Positions 38,256 through 49,944 of a stretch of DNA of 64,000 nt are shown here, one piece after another. The stretch's first letter is position 1. Every line of letters begins with the position of its first letter. The position numbers and the translations under genes were made by a program. Under the pieces are notes generated by a model, which saw nothing but the letters and a program-made list of their open reading frames with translations, had not been told where the DNA came from and did not search any database. Origin of the DNA: Anabas testudineus (Eukaryota; Chordata; Actinopteri; Anabantiformes; Anabantidae); assembly GCF_900324465.2 (NCBI RefSeq), contig NC_046626.1:11018459-11082458 (forward strand). Direction: 5' to 3'.

Positions 38256-39740
38256 TACCGATGCCAATCGACCACAAACACAATGCCTGAGACTGAAAGA
38301 GAGCAACGAAAGAGACTAAAGAGGAGATGGAAAAGCTCAGGACCCTGTTAACATTTAGGTGTTCAGTGTAAGGAGATCAAAGCTCCAAGTAGTGAGAAAG
38401 GGATGTTCAAAATGGATCATGACTAAATTCCTGTCTCTGCACCACACCCGAGACAGTGTTGATGATTAGCTTTATTCAACTTTTGATTGGTTGAATCAGA
38501 TCCAACAAAAGACTTGTAAATTCTGCATGTCTCATGTCTTTGACCGACTTGCGGATTATAACTTTCCGTGTTTTGAAAGTCCAAAGACTGGATATTCAAA
38601 AGAAAAAAAAAACACACACACACACTCAACAGAAAGAAAGATCAAATGAACAAAACAAGGTAAAACCAAACAATAATCAATCAAGAGACACCCAGCAAAG
38701 ACAATGTTTCAGTAATAATACTAATTGATTACAACATGTTGCTGCCAGAATAAACCCAACGTGGTTTCAGAGTGCTGCAAGTAAATGGTCCAAAGTGTCA
38801 ATAAATTATCCTGATCATTTATGCCCAACAATTTAAATGTGTTAGAATAATGACACAAAAGTAAGTTTGCCTCATATGGAGGCCGTAAATAAATGGACTG
38901 GACGCTAATTGTACCCACGCAGTTACGTATGTATTGTAAATAGTATTTTACTTCCACTGCACAATGTAATAACATTGACTCGAGTTCAAGTCATGTGGTT
39001 CAAGATGTACCGTAGCGTATTTGTAAGTGGGATTGCTAGCAAAAGTGTCTTTGACGAGACAAGAAATGAGGACGAATGCGATGCGATGAACTCAAAATGT
39101 AAAGCAAGCAACTGATCCTAGCACATCAAATGTGGTACCATTCACTTCTGTTACACTTTGGTGATGAGATGAAGACACCAAATACAGCGACAGACTGTTA
39201 GAGAACTTCACTTCCTGAAAATGAGTATAGCTATTTGAAATTGCTGTGGAGGTACAAGACATGCAGTGTTTCTTAAAGTGTACAAAATATGGGTCGTATG
39301 AAATCATGAGATGACCCATTCAGTCATTTTGATATGAATGTCTGTTTCAGTGTTTGTTTTTTTTAAACTGTAATGCAGTTGTAGTTTAGTAAGGTACACA
39401 AATAAATCCCTTCATTGCCGTATTTCACCTACATGCGTACACCTAAATAGAGGCATACGTGCAACACACACATACGCACGCAGTGTTAATATCATAACAA
39501 CACCAGCAGTTTTCTGAAAAAAAAAAAGAAACTATTAAATATTGCTTACTGTTGTTGGTTATTCTGCTATTTCAGCAGGACTTAGTAGCCTATATTGGTA
39601 CCTTTGGTATTTTTTGAATTGCAGTAAAGGGACATTGTACGTTTGGTAATGACATATTTGTTGTAAGATAGTTGTATCTATGAATATATCCAATGTTAAA
39701 TTGATGAATTTTATACAAAACCCTGAATAAAACATGATCT
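38256..39740 (+). other. tal1: 3'UTR of tal1
   Basis: Noncoding AT-rich sequence with AATAAA at about 39399 and 39726 (GAATAAAACATG). The second is the likelier end. No other gene is seen. Confidence 0.55.
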
Positions 39741-42700
39741 CACTCAAGCATGTTGCGGACCTTTTTTCAATTCAGTTCTGTTCCTCTGTTGTGCAAGAAG
39801 CTGAGGGTTTTTATCATGACTAATATTATACCTTTTGTACATTTATTCACATTGCACAGTGTCATTGATGACTGCCTAGAGGCAGACAGTGGCAGGCCCA
39901 CCTTATGTGTACAGAGTGTATAGTTAAAACCACAACCACCTCATGAAACTCCCCAAATGGACCCTGGAATCCTCTCTTCCTCCCAACAAGTGACAACTTC
40001 CTGTGGAGGTTAACATGGCTCAGTGACCTGCAGGATATCCTGCCATTGTGAAAGTGGTTTTGACAGCCTCCGCTGCACTGGTTTGCACGCTGGTGTATAG
40101 ACATTATGAAACTGCCGTACTTGCTGAGACTCCCACTGCCCTGTGAGTTAATCACTGAAAAAACAACTGAAATGTTCTGTTCAGAGTAGAGTTTTGTTAC
40201 ATTCATGCTACTTTTCTGAAGTCTACTTCCCTATATTCAATAACTTTACCCAGCAGACTTTGCCACGAGTACAATTGCTACAACAGCATCAGTTCTTAGG
40301 CATTTCTAAAAACTATAATTGCTTCCAGAGAGCATCAGAGACATCCAGGTGTTTGGAGACCTCTCTCCTCTGACTCTGCTCTGACTGTGCTAGGACCCCT
40401 CTGAGCAGCTCTCTGGGTTAATGCCTGCCAAACATTTACCTGCTTCAGTGTTCCTGACTCTCAAAAAGACACAGACTCACAAAAAAGAGGGGGATACAGG
40501 GAGTGTATACGAGGGACTGAAAGGGAGGGAATGAGAGGAGTGCCTGCATGTGTGCGTATACGAGTGTGTACGTTTGTGTATTTGTGAGAGCAGGCTTGTG
40601 TATATGTGTGTGCTCTGCATAGATCGGTGTTTGTGTGTGTGTGTGTGTGTGTTTATCAGCTCAGTGCAGATGGGTGGCAGAGTGGCTCTTGCAGCCAAAT
40701 GATTCAGTATGCTAATGAGTTGTTATCTGTGGTGCTGCAGGAACAATATACTGTCTTTCTCTCAGTGGGAATCCAGCCTGCTGGGAGCAGATTACACTGC
40801 ACACACCGCCAAGGTAGTTATTTATATTTTCACACAGAGTAGTAGAAAATACATAAATGCACATACACACGCATATATCCACAGATAGGCCTGAAACAAG
40901 CAAGCAAATAGCATTTTTACATATGCACACAGCAGCAGGCTCACCAACAGCAGCATAAATAAGGTGTACATTTGAGGTAAATGTATGTCCTTCACCAGTA
41001 GATGGAGATGTCATTCTGAGCTTTCATCTTAAACACGCTTGTGTTCAGTGTTCTTCATGAAATATTATTTAGCCTTACCTAAAGTTAACTTTTAACAGCT
41101 CCTCTGCATATGTCACTTAAAACTGAGTTAGAAAAAAGTCTTGTTAAAAGCTGATCACCTTCTCTTTTTTTTTTATCAATTAATTCTAATAATTCACTTT
41201 TATTTCCATGCAAAATTCATACATTACATTAATTGTATTTACAGTAATGGTTAATTTGTTTAACTTGTTTCAGACGTTGGTATAGGATAATTTTACAATG
41301 CTGGATTGGAAATTTTAAGACACAGTGTCTGTTAATTTAGACAAGAATAAAAATATTAAAACATAACTTTTACAATATTTTTGTTACTGTATGCTATAGT
41401 ATTACATATTAAAGTAATTGTGTTCTTACATGCCACTGGCTAATCTACATTGTGATAACTCACAATGTATAAAATTCCTAAGGTTTAGGGTTGTTGCTAT
41501 AATGATGAAGTGATAGTGATGAATATGGACATGATTAATTTTTGGAGGAAAACTGAGATTTATTTAATAAGGCCAAATTTCTTTTAAAATATTTTTTTCT
41601 TTTTGACATGCCGACACAAAAACATAAATGTAGAGATCTAGAGATTTAGTCACTTTGATTTTCCGGTTCTGTCGTCAGTCGTAATATTTTAGCATCTCTG
41701 TGTTTAAATGAAGCCGTAACAGTTCATGCAAAGATATTATGAGATTTCAGATGTCTTCAGATGTTGTGTTTGAAAAAATACGATGCACCACAGCTGCATC
41801 AGCGCGGTACTCCAGACTGCGAACAACGTGACAACATCAATTTCAGAAACTATCTCTTTTTTCATCTTGTCCCATGTTAAATGAATGAAAGCTTTTATGA
41901 GTATAAATAGTTCTACACCAACTTTGTGTCTGTGTTTTTCAATAAGAAGTTGCTCCTGATGTCTAAATGCAATAATTTGAGTAACAGAAAAGCTAGAAAG
42001 ACTTCCCATATTTAACAAATGCATCACAAAATAAACATGTCAGAATGTAATCTGTCAGTGACATTAAATATTAAATGCATGTCATCTTCTGGAGTAATTG
42101 CTGTTCTGTACAGGAAAACGTGGTATTTTAATTTTATTATGGTGAGAGGTTTTGACAGTTTAAAGTCTAACGAGATGTAACATTTGTAAAGGTCTGTGCT
42201 GTTTTTCATCATTCAATGTGGGTACAGATTTTATGGACTATGCATTGCTCCCTGCTACATTGAATTTTTTCAATCATATTCATATGAACTCAGTCTGCCG
42301 GTTCCATTGAATCTGAATCACTATCAATGTTTGCTAATAATTGGGAAAAATAACATGAATGTCTCTCTTGTTCTTGGCCATTATTTCTTTAGTGCAGTGT
42401 TTTTTTTTCACTTGCTAAAACAAATTCAGCAATTGTAATGGAAATTGAGCTGTGTTGAATAAGAGGTAGATGATGCATGAGAGGTTATACCAATCTTTAG
42501 CACCTTTCTGTGTGAATGATGTCTGGATTAAACATTTACACTGTTCTTAATCTCAGTTTTTATGCATTTAAGGTGCTGTCATTCATAATATTAACCACCT
42601 TGATGCTATCCCTTTTATTTTCATTTTTTTTCAATTTGGTGTTTGCATATAACATCATCTCCAGTGCATCTTTTCATAAATTGAACACCTTACGCCCTCT

Positions 42701-42870
42701 AGTGGGAAGCACATGAAATTATGCATCATTTCCTTTAATTGTTTCCAAATTTGTATTGGCCCCACTGTCACACAGCTTATCTATTGTCATTGAAATAACT
42801 AATGGTCTATAAATTAGCTTTCGGTTTTGTTTCTAAATCAATAAAACACAAAGATCATTCACTTCAAGCA
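39741..42870. other. Intergenic, no gene recognised
   Basis: A (GT)n tract lies at 40632-40653. A minus-strand frame of 96 codons at 42027-41737 has no recognised similarity or splice support. AT-rich sequence dominates. This gap holds the junction between the chromosome 1-like and 3q-like gene blocks. Confidence 0.6.
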
Positions 42871-42876
42871 GAACAT

Positions 42877-43094
42877 TTTAATGCAGTGTTAAAAAGAACT
42901 GAAGTGTTGCATACAGCAGTATGATCAAGTCTCATCCATCTCCAATACAGCAAGGCAAGCAAAGCATTTGGTTTAATTAGCATGGCAGCAGTTAGTGTAT
43001 ATTGATGCAGCAGTGTTTAGCTAAATTATATTAATTTGACACAGTAGTGCAACAGGCTGAAACTTAAGCAGAGTTTACTAGAAGTTCATCGCCA
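42877..43094 (-). other. otol1: 3'UTR of otol1
   Basis: Short noncoding stretch after the stop. ATTAAA in transcript sense at 42882-42877 is the nearest candidate polyadenylation signal. Confidence 0.45.
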
Positions 43095-44914
43095 TCAGAC
43101 GTTTTCTAGAGCAGTAGGTTTGGTCTTTGAGTCTGGGTAAAGCAGGAAGCCAGAGAAAGTGCTGTCATCTTCACTGCTGGAGTAAATACCGTTCCAGTCT
43201 CTCAGCGTCTCTAACCAGACCTGGTCGCCTTCACTCAGCGGAAGCAGTGCGAGGTTGGATGCCTGATCTATGTCCTGGCCGTACAGAGAATCCCGTGTCC
43301 GCAGCTTGCGCATCCCATTAACCACTAGAGCAGCACGCACAGGCCGGTTACGCACGGTGATGTGGTAACTGAATAAGTAGACCCCTGTGTAGGTGACGTT
43401 GAACTTGTTGAGTACTGGGTCCCAGTGCCCCTCCCCATTGTAAAACACCTTATCAAACTTCACAGGCAGACCAGGTGGAGGGAAGGATCTGCTGGGGAAC
43501 AAACCCACACTGAAGGCAGAGCGCACCTGCTCCACACTCTCACCCGGTGGGCCTTTAGGGCCTCGAGGCCCACGGACACCTTTGGGTCCCCTCTCCCCCC
43601 TCAGCCCCGCGATTCCCCTGCCTCCTGGAGGTCCTAGGGGCCCTCTGGCACCAGTGTCCCCCTTGCCACCTGGAGGCCCAGGTTCCCCCCTCTCTCCTTT
43701 TGCACCATCAGTTCCATTCACTCCTGGGGGGCCCATCTCACCTCTTGGACCAGGGGGGCCACGCTCACCCATGTCACCTTTCTCGCCTGTCAAACACTCG
43801 CCTGTAAGTCCTTGTTCACCTTTTTGACCCTTTGTACCAGCTAAACCTGGGGGACCTATCGGCCCGTCTCGGCCAGTGCTGCCCTTGGTCCCATTCAGGC
43901 CAGGCTCTCCTCTTTCTCCTGGGTCCCCTTTCAAACCGTTGAAGCCACGTTCACCTTTGTCTCCTTTGGGGCCTGGATCACCTTTAGTATGTAGAGAGGT
44001 TGTATTCAGAAAAAACACATTTGAGAATGCTTTCGTTTTCAAATCTAATATTTCATACATGCATACCTTTTTCTCCTGGTTTTCCTGGGATCCCAGGAGC
44101 ACCAGGAAGCCCAATAGGTCCTTGAGCACCTTTTTCACCTGTGGTGGTTTTGATAAATAAAGCGTAGAAAATGATATCCACAAAAAACTTGTACAAAGCA
44201 GCGTTTTGCAAAAAAGGAGAGAGGGATAGAGATAGAGAAACGGAGAGACATTCAAGAACTCTCCTGCTGTTACACCCTGTTGTACCTATGTCACCATTGA
44301 GACCATTGGCTCCGGGTAGTCCTGCTGGTCCTGGAGGTCCTCTGAGCCCTCCTTCTCCCTTCTCTCCTGGCAACCCTGTAAAGCAGAGAAGAGTCAGAGG
44401 AAGAACAATTGTTGATATGTAAAATGTGACAGTCCTGAAAATCACAGTCCTCCTTACCTGGAGGACCCCTCTCTCCTTGTGGTCCTGGTGGCCCTTTCTC
44501 CCCCATTGGTCCCACTGGACCCCTCTCTGGTGGACAGCACTCACAGAAGTTGAAAAAGCATTCGTTATAGTCTAGAGAAAAGTTTCCTTGGGTGTTTCCA
44601 GGAGGCGGGATGGCATCAGTATGGAATTCAGTGGGGTAAGTGTTGATGGAGTAGGTGGTGCTGTCTGTAGGGGACAAGGAGTAAGAGTCCATCATAACCT
44701 CTGTTGTCTCATCTGTGTGCAGGCTGCTGGAAGGCGACGGGGTTGTGGTGGTGGTTCGTCTGAATCCTCCACCTCCACCTCCTCCTCCCCCAGCTAGAGG
44801 AGGCTTCTTGGTACTCTGGGGTTTGGGCCATCGTGTGGTTCTGGCACTGGAGGTCAACACGGCCATCACAACCACAAGAACGGTGGTGAGGAAGAGTAGG
44901 CGGATGGATGACAT
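43095..44914 (-). CDS. otol1: Otolin-1, inner-ear short-chain collagen with C1q domain, four coding exons
   Basis: Secreted scaffold protein of otoliths and otolithic membrane. Coding exons: 44914-44458, 44375-44286, 44138-44067, 43981-43095; phases match, 501 residues (human about 477). A signal peptide ([19 protein letters not shown]) is followed by a nine-glycine run and a Thr-rich segment, then the hallmark [13 protein letters not shown] cysteine block. Gly-X-Y repeats follow to about residue 355, with a few breaks such as GECLTGEKG, and then a C1q head of about 130 residues. The C1q head has [33 protein letters not shown] and a GFLLYP end, all close to mammalian OTOL1. The small middle exons of 90 and 72 bases keep the triplet register, while one 887-base exon encodes the last collagen stretch plus the whole C1q head. 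Teleosts have two otolin copies; which one this is cannot be decided. Confidence 0.95.
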
Positions 44915-45029
44915 ACTGACGACTTGGCACAATGAGCTCAGTGATCTGTAGGGGACAAGAGCCAAGTTAAAAGAACACAGGCAACAGAGGTTATTATGAT
45001 GCATAATAAAGGAAAAAATGGCATTTTAC

Positions 45030-45075
45030 CTGCTGATGTACGTAATGAAGAGTCTTTACTCCATCCCCTTGAACT
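45030..45075 (-). other. otol1: 5' untranslated exon of otol1
   Basis: A minus-strand donor (CATCAGCAG|GTAAAATG) ends an exon at 45030, and the next exon starts at 44945 after CTACAG. A TATA-like CATATAAGG lies about 25-30 bases before the presumed start. The gene therefore looks TATA-driven, as fits tissue-restricted expression. Confidence 0.5.
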
Positions 45076-45094
45076 GACTGGTAGAAGCTGCCTC

Positions 45095-45106
45095 CTTCCT
45101 TATATG
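45095..45106 (-). promoter_or_regulatory. otol1: TATA-like box of otol1
   Basis: Transcript-sense ACATATAAGGAAG upstream of the 5' exon. Placement relative to an unmapped start site is inferred. Confidence 0.4.
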
Positions 45107-45455
45107 TCAGTCAGCAACCCAGCTCCTGCACAGTGAAGCCAATGAGAAAACAAGGGACGGAAAACACACAGGGTTATTAGGAGGTAGGTGGGCTGGCAAG
45201 CACAGATTACGTGACTCCTGAGGGATATGAAATAAAGCAGGTTGTATACAAGGCAAGACTTTATTCTTTGTGATATTGGATGTGATATCAAAGCCCAAGA
45301 GTGCTCACACTGCTATGGTGGTGTTCGCACACATGCTTGCTTTGTACACAAACTTGAAAAAAATCTAAAGTTACCGTCACAGACACATTGTCTCAGAACT
45401 TGTGTACATACACATACTGTTTTTACACACAAAGTCACACATTGTTGGTAACGTA

Positions 45456-45755
45456 GTCTCACTGGTTACTTTACTAGGTGCACCTGTACAGTCTAAATCA
45501 ATCCAATGTAGCAGCTCTGTCGAAAAATTCTTATTCTAAGGTTGTAATTTCTCAGTTTTTGTCGAAACGTTCACTGTCATAATTCTACTATATGGGTCAC
45601 ACTGGGTGGAAACATAATGAAAACAATAACCTTTTGGTAGAATTATTACCTTTCTGACTGTTTACAAAAACTTAGAAACTAGTATCTTGTAAAAATGAAT
45701 GTCATGGCAGAGCTGCTGTATTGGACTGTATACCTAATAAAGTGGCCAGTGAGTG
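45456..45755. mobile_element. Tc1/mariner-type MITE with TA target duplication
   Basis: The two ends are inverted copies: left CTCACTGGTTACTTTACTAG, right (reverse complement) CTCACTGGCCACTTTATTAG. Similarity continues inward through CAGTC..TCCAAT...GCAGCTCTG. TA dinucleotides flank both ends (45454-45455 and 45756-45757), and the element is exactly 300 bases. The outer CACTCACTGGCCACTTTATTAGGT is the terminus of a common fish Tc1-like transposon. There is no transposase frame, so it is non-autonomous. Confidence 0.85.
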
Positions 45756-45759
45756 TATA

Positions 45760-47880
45760 ACACCTCATATTGAATGCAACACCTTGTAGTGGTCACACCA
45801 TTTGGCAGCACCTTAAAGCAGAAAATGGATCACCTAAAACCCAGTGGGACAAGGATCAATGTTCCAAAACAGGCGGTGAGGCAACACTGATCCAACAGTT
45901 CATCTCCTTGATCTAACAAACCCAAAGAGTCCAGTAAACCTCATGGAAACCTGGCCCCACTCAAGCTTCGTGTGTGTCGGATGTCGTTTACACCTCTGAC
46001 ATTAACTTTGAATGATTACTGGTTAGTTTTTTGTACGTTTTCATCTACAATACCTTAAAATACAAGTTACTAAAACGGCTAACATCCTTAGTTGTGAACA
46101 AACATCAGATCATAGTTGCAGACTAACTTAGAAATGGTAAGACTAACTTCTGGTGCTCAATACCGCAATACTGGAATGAACTGCAAAATGAAATGACTTA
46201 GAAAATATTTTTTACATAATATTCATCACTGCTTCAGTGCTAGTGTGTGTAATTACCTTTCTGAGTAGTCTGTCCTGTAAAAAAAAGTCAGAATAAGGCT
46301 TAAATAAATAAAGTTTAACAAAACACATGCGCTAACTGTAAATTATGTGAATACTGTAGGTGTAAAGAGTAGACTACAAAATCATTTTACTGATGTTAAA
46401 GTCCTACTGTGGTGAAATTGTACTAAAATATACTTTTTTTTTTCTCAGATTTCGTCCACTTTCCATAATTGCCGATTAATTTTTTGGATCATTTAATAAA
46501 TAGAGACACAATGTTTAATTCAGCCTTTCAGGTAAGTTACCTATGACCAATCAAAGGTGGAAGTGGTCTGCTGAGCGAGTTTACTCCTTTTACAAGTATA
46601 AAATTACATTGTACTGTAGGTACAGCCTGAGCTAATTCTCACTGCAGACTGTAATATTAGCCCAGCCTCTTGCATGTGTGCCTTTGAGCTCTCTTACAAG
46701 ATCAGTTATCCAGCTGAAGTAAACTGAACAGTCCCACCACTGATGTTAGTTGAATAATTTCCTGTCCATGTCTCTTCCAGAAAAAGTCTTTTATAACAAT
46801 TTGATGTTTTATCTACAGTATTTGACCATCTGCATTAAGATTCATTCTACTCAGTATGCAGGAAAACTGAGCAGTATGACAGACCCATGTGTACTATGCA
46901 AATACTGAATATATTAGTATATCATTTAAAATGACTACTGTATAAACCTGCCACTGTATTTAGCCTGAGGGCAATTTTGTTGCCTTCTATCTTAAAGTAG
47001 CTTTGACTTATGTCAATGGCACTCCCCCTGCCGGTGAATGTATATATTACACTGTCTTATATACACAGTATATCTTTTATATATGTAATATATACAAAAA
47101 AAAAAAAAAAAAAAAAAATTAACATCCAAGTATGAGATTTTCCAAATTACCAGCTCTATTGGAAAGACCATTTTAATATAACATAAAGAGGAGATGAGAT
47201 GATTCAGTCCTTAGCTGACTAAGAGAGAATTGAGTTCTTATCTATTTTCTTATTATTCATCTGCTAGTTTTACCTACATAGGATCTACCACACAGACAAG
47301 TTATAAAGTAGATTACTGCTTTAATGTTGCTACTAATAATGTCATCAAAAGCAGGGATGAAGTGTGGGGATGTTTAAATAAATCATCACCACTCATCACT
47401 GGTTTCCATCTGCAGCTGGACTAAAAGTAGTTTATAATGCAAGACTGGAGGGTGGAAGCAGATTTAACTAATACTTAACTAATCAGTCTTTTGAAATCCT
47501 TCCTCTTCTGAAAACCAAGAATAGAGGAGAGTAAGATCGGATTTAATATGGTAATTATAATTTTTTTATTTATTACAAATCTTATTTTGTAAATTGAATG
47601 CTGAATATTGGGTTTAGGGTTACTGATTGACTTGTCATTGTTATTGTTTAGTATTTGACTTCGAATTAGACCGGTTATTATTGTCATGTTGGTCATGTCA
47701 AGAAATTATTTTTAACTTCTGTGCAATCATCTGTTTCATTGTTTTGCAGCACAGAATCTTTATTTTGATGTGTGTTTTTTGTTTTATCTTCTGTAGAGGT
47801 ACTTTCAGTGTTCAGACATTACTACTTGTTGTTTGATCATATCATTTTATAGTGCATTCATGGTTTTCATTACTCTATAA
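45760..47880. other. Intergenic, no gene recognised
   Basis: AT-rich sequence with a 23-base A run at 47096-47118 next to ATATAT steps. Small open frames on both strands lack splice support or recognisable similarity. Confidence 0.55.
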
Positions 47881-47884
47881 AGGA

Positions 47885-48005
47885 GACAATTTAAATACTA
47901 GTAAAGTAAATACAAGTAAAATTAACTTGTTATTCTTTTAAAAATACTAAAAGAGTACAAGTAAACTAAAATGTACTCGGTTACATTATGTTAAATGTAA
48001 TTCAT
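47885..48005. repeat. Degraded copy of a fish AGTACAAGTA-type repeat
   Basis: Words such as AGTAAATACAAGTAAAATTA, AAAGAGTACAAGTAAACT and ATGTACTCGGTTACATT resemble the widespread teleost non-autonomous repeat also seen at about 28870-29090. The ends are not defined. Confidence 0.35.
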
Positions 48006-49160
48006 CGCCTCCATCTCCGATTAAAGCACTACAAGAGGTGCATTACTCCGGTGAGCCACCAAGGGACAGTGTTCACAGTACTGCAGTGAACACGGGCCGG
48101 TGTCAAATCTCACATCTCATATCAATAATTAGACAATTTAGCAAATTATTATTGTCCTTTTCATCTAAGGTTTGTGAAATATGAAGGGGCGCTGTGGATA
48201 CTTTTCGTGTATGTTTCTATGGTTATGGATTCTATTGTTTTCTACTGATTCATATTTTGCTATTTATAAAGTCAGGATAAAAAACTGCACCGTGAAAGCA
48301 ACATGACGTGAAATTAAAATGTAGGCACCTTTAATATGACGGTATGGTAATGTTATAATAAATGACATCATCATTGGATTAAGGCAGCCTCTACTGCCTC
48401 CGATGTTGGTTTGTAGCAGAGACACACGTGTTTGCATCTCTGTAACATGTCTATTGTGCTGTGGTCGTGCAGCTGCGCACTCACGTCAGCGCCGACTTCG
48501 TTCAAAGACAGAGACGGTGTCAAGTTGGACGCTGTCAGCAATGCGCTTCCGCTAAATACTTTCAAAATAAAGCTTTTATGTTGAAAAACCTCCATTCGCC
48601 GTAGTCCAAATTTTGCTTTATTGCGACAACCACAGTTGACTTCCGATTTTATTTTGACCCTGGTCTGGTCTTTTGACGCAGCTCAGGAAAGAAGGTGTGT
48701 GTGTGTGTGTGTGTGTGAAATTGTTATGTTGATGCGCAGACCGAACAGACGCATATCCCACAGAAGAAACGGGGTCAGAGACGGAAAAGCAGGACACCTC
48801 CACGTCTTATCGTCGCCTGTCACCCCCCCGGTGACTCCCATGTCTCTCTCCGGGGTGGGTCTAACCCAAAAAATCCGTCATCCTACAATGGGCTGTGGGA
48901 GGTCGGCTCAACTCGGAGAATCTTCCTGCAGCTGTTTCGTGAGCCGAGGATAGGACCAAGACCGAGTCCATGAGGGTGTCCTGTCCGGTTTCAGCCCCCG
49001 CTTCTCGGCCCGGTGTCTCACAGCAAGCCGCGTTCAGCGCGTAAAAGCGCTTTCAGCAGAGGACACAGGCCAGATGAGCAGTGTCTATGTCCACATCCAG
49101 TCTTTGTTAGACGTCGCAGCAGTGAATCGATTCTTTCATAGTCCCGCTGAGCGGATGGAG
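48006..49160. other. ppm1l: Upstream region and presumed promoter/5'UTR of ppm1l
   Basis: CpG content rises from about 48470 on, with a (GT)n tract at 48695-48717. No coding frame with recognisable similarity is present. The first ppm1l exon must start somewhere in the last several hundred bases, but no start signal is evident. Confidence 0.4.
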
Positions 49161-49209
49161 TGAATTGTGCAGAAGGGGAGAGGGACAGACCGCAGTTTGG
49201 GTGCGTGTG

Positions 49210-49908
49210 ATGGTAGGAGACACAATGACGCTCTTGTCTCTTTTGGGTCGGATCATGCGTTATTTTCTCCTCAGGCCGGAGACATTGTTTCTGCTGTGTA
49301 TCAGTCTGGCGCTGTGGAGTTATTTCTTCCACACGGACGAGGTGAAGACCATCGTCAAGTCGAGCCGGGATGCCGTGAAGATGGTGAAGGGGAAAGTGGC
49401 GGAGATGATGCAGAATGACCGTCTGGGAGGCCTCAATGTCCTGGACGCAGAGTTCTCCAAAACCTGGGAGTTCAAGAACAACAACGTAGCCGTGTACTCC
49501 ATCCAGGGGAGGAGAGATCACATGGAGGACCGCTTCGAGGTGCTCACCGACATCACCAACAAGAGCCACCCATCCATATTCGGGATATTTGACGGTCATG
49601 GTGGAGAGGTAGGCTGGGAGGGAGAGGCTCCACGGGGGGTCGGGGTTATCCCAACGCTTTTGTTTAGACTCAACAGAGCTGTCATTACTTGACATATAGC
49701 TATCACATAAATATTAAAAGCAAGTTGCAGCATGACCATAAAGTCCTGAGCACCACAGAGATGCAGGTTTATATACGAGCGCAGTTATTATTTGAATTGG
49801 GACACTTGTTAATCCCCCCTCCCCACTCCACCATTGTATTCTTTTGTGTGAACACCTCCTCCATCCCACTGCCAATCAGTTAGTTGACTTGAGATTCACC
49901 ACAAAGAG

Positions 49909-49944
<36 letters not shown>

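Noticed and set aside
41737-42027. 96-codon minus-strand frame in the gap right of tal1
   Set aside because: AT-rich, no recognised domain, no promoter or splice context. Probably chance or an unrecognised repeat.
43425-44422. Several plus-strand proline-rich frames opposite otol1
   Set aside because: They are the antisense image of Gly-X-Y codons, which read as Pro-rich frames without stops. The minus strand has the recognisable collagen/C1q protein with splice sites.
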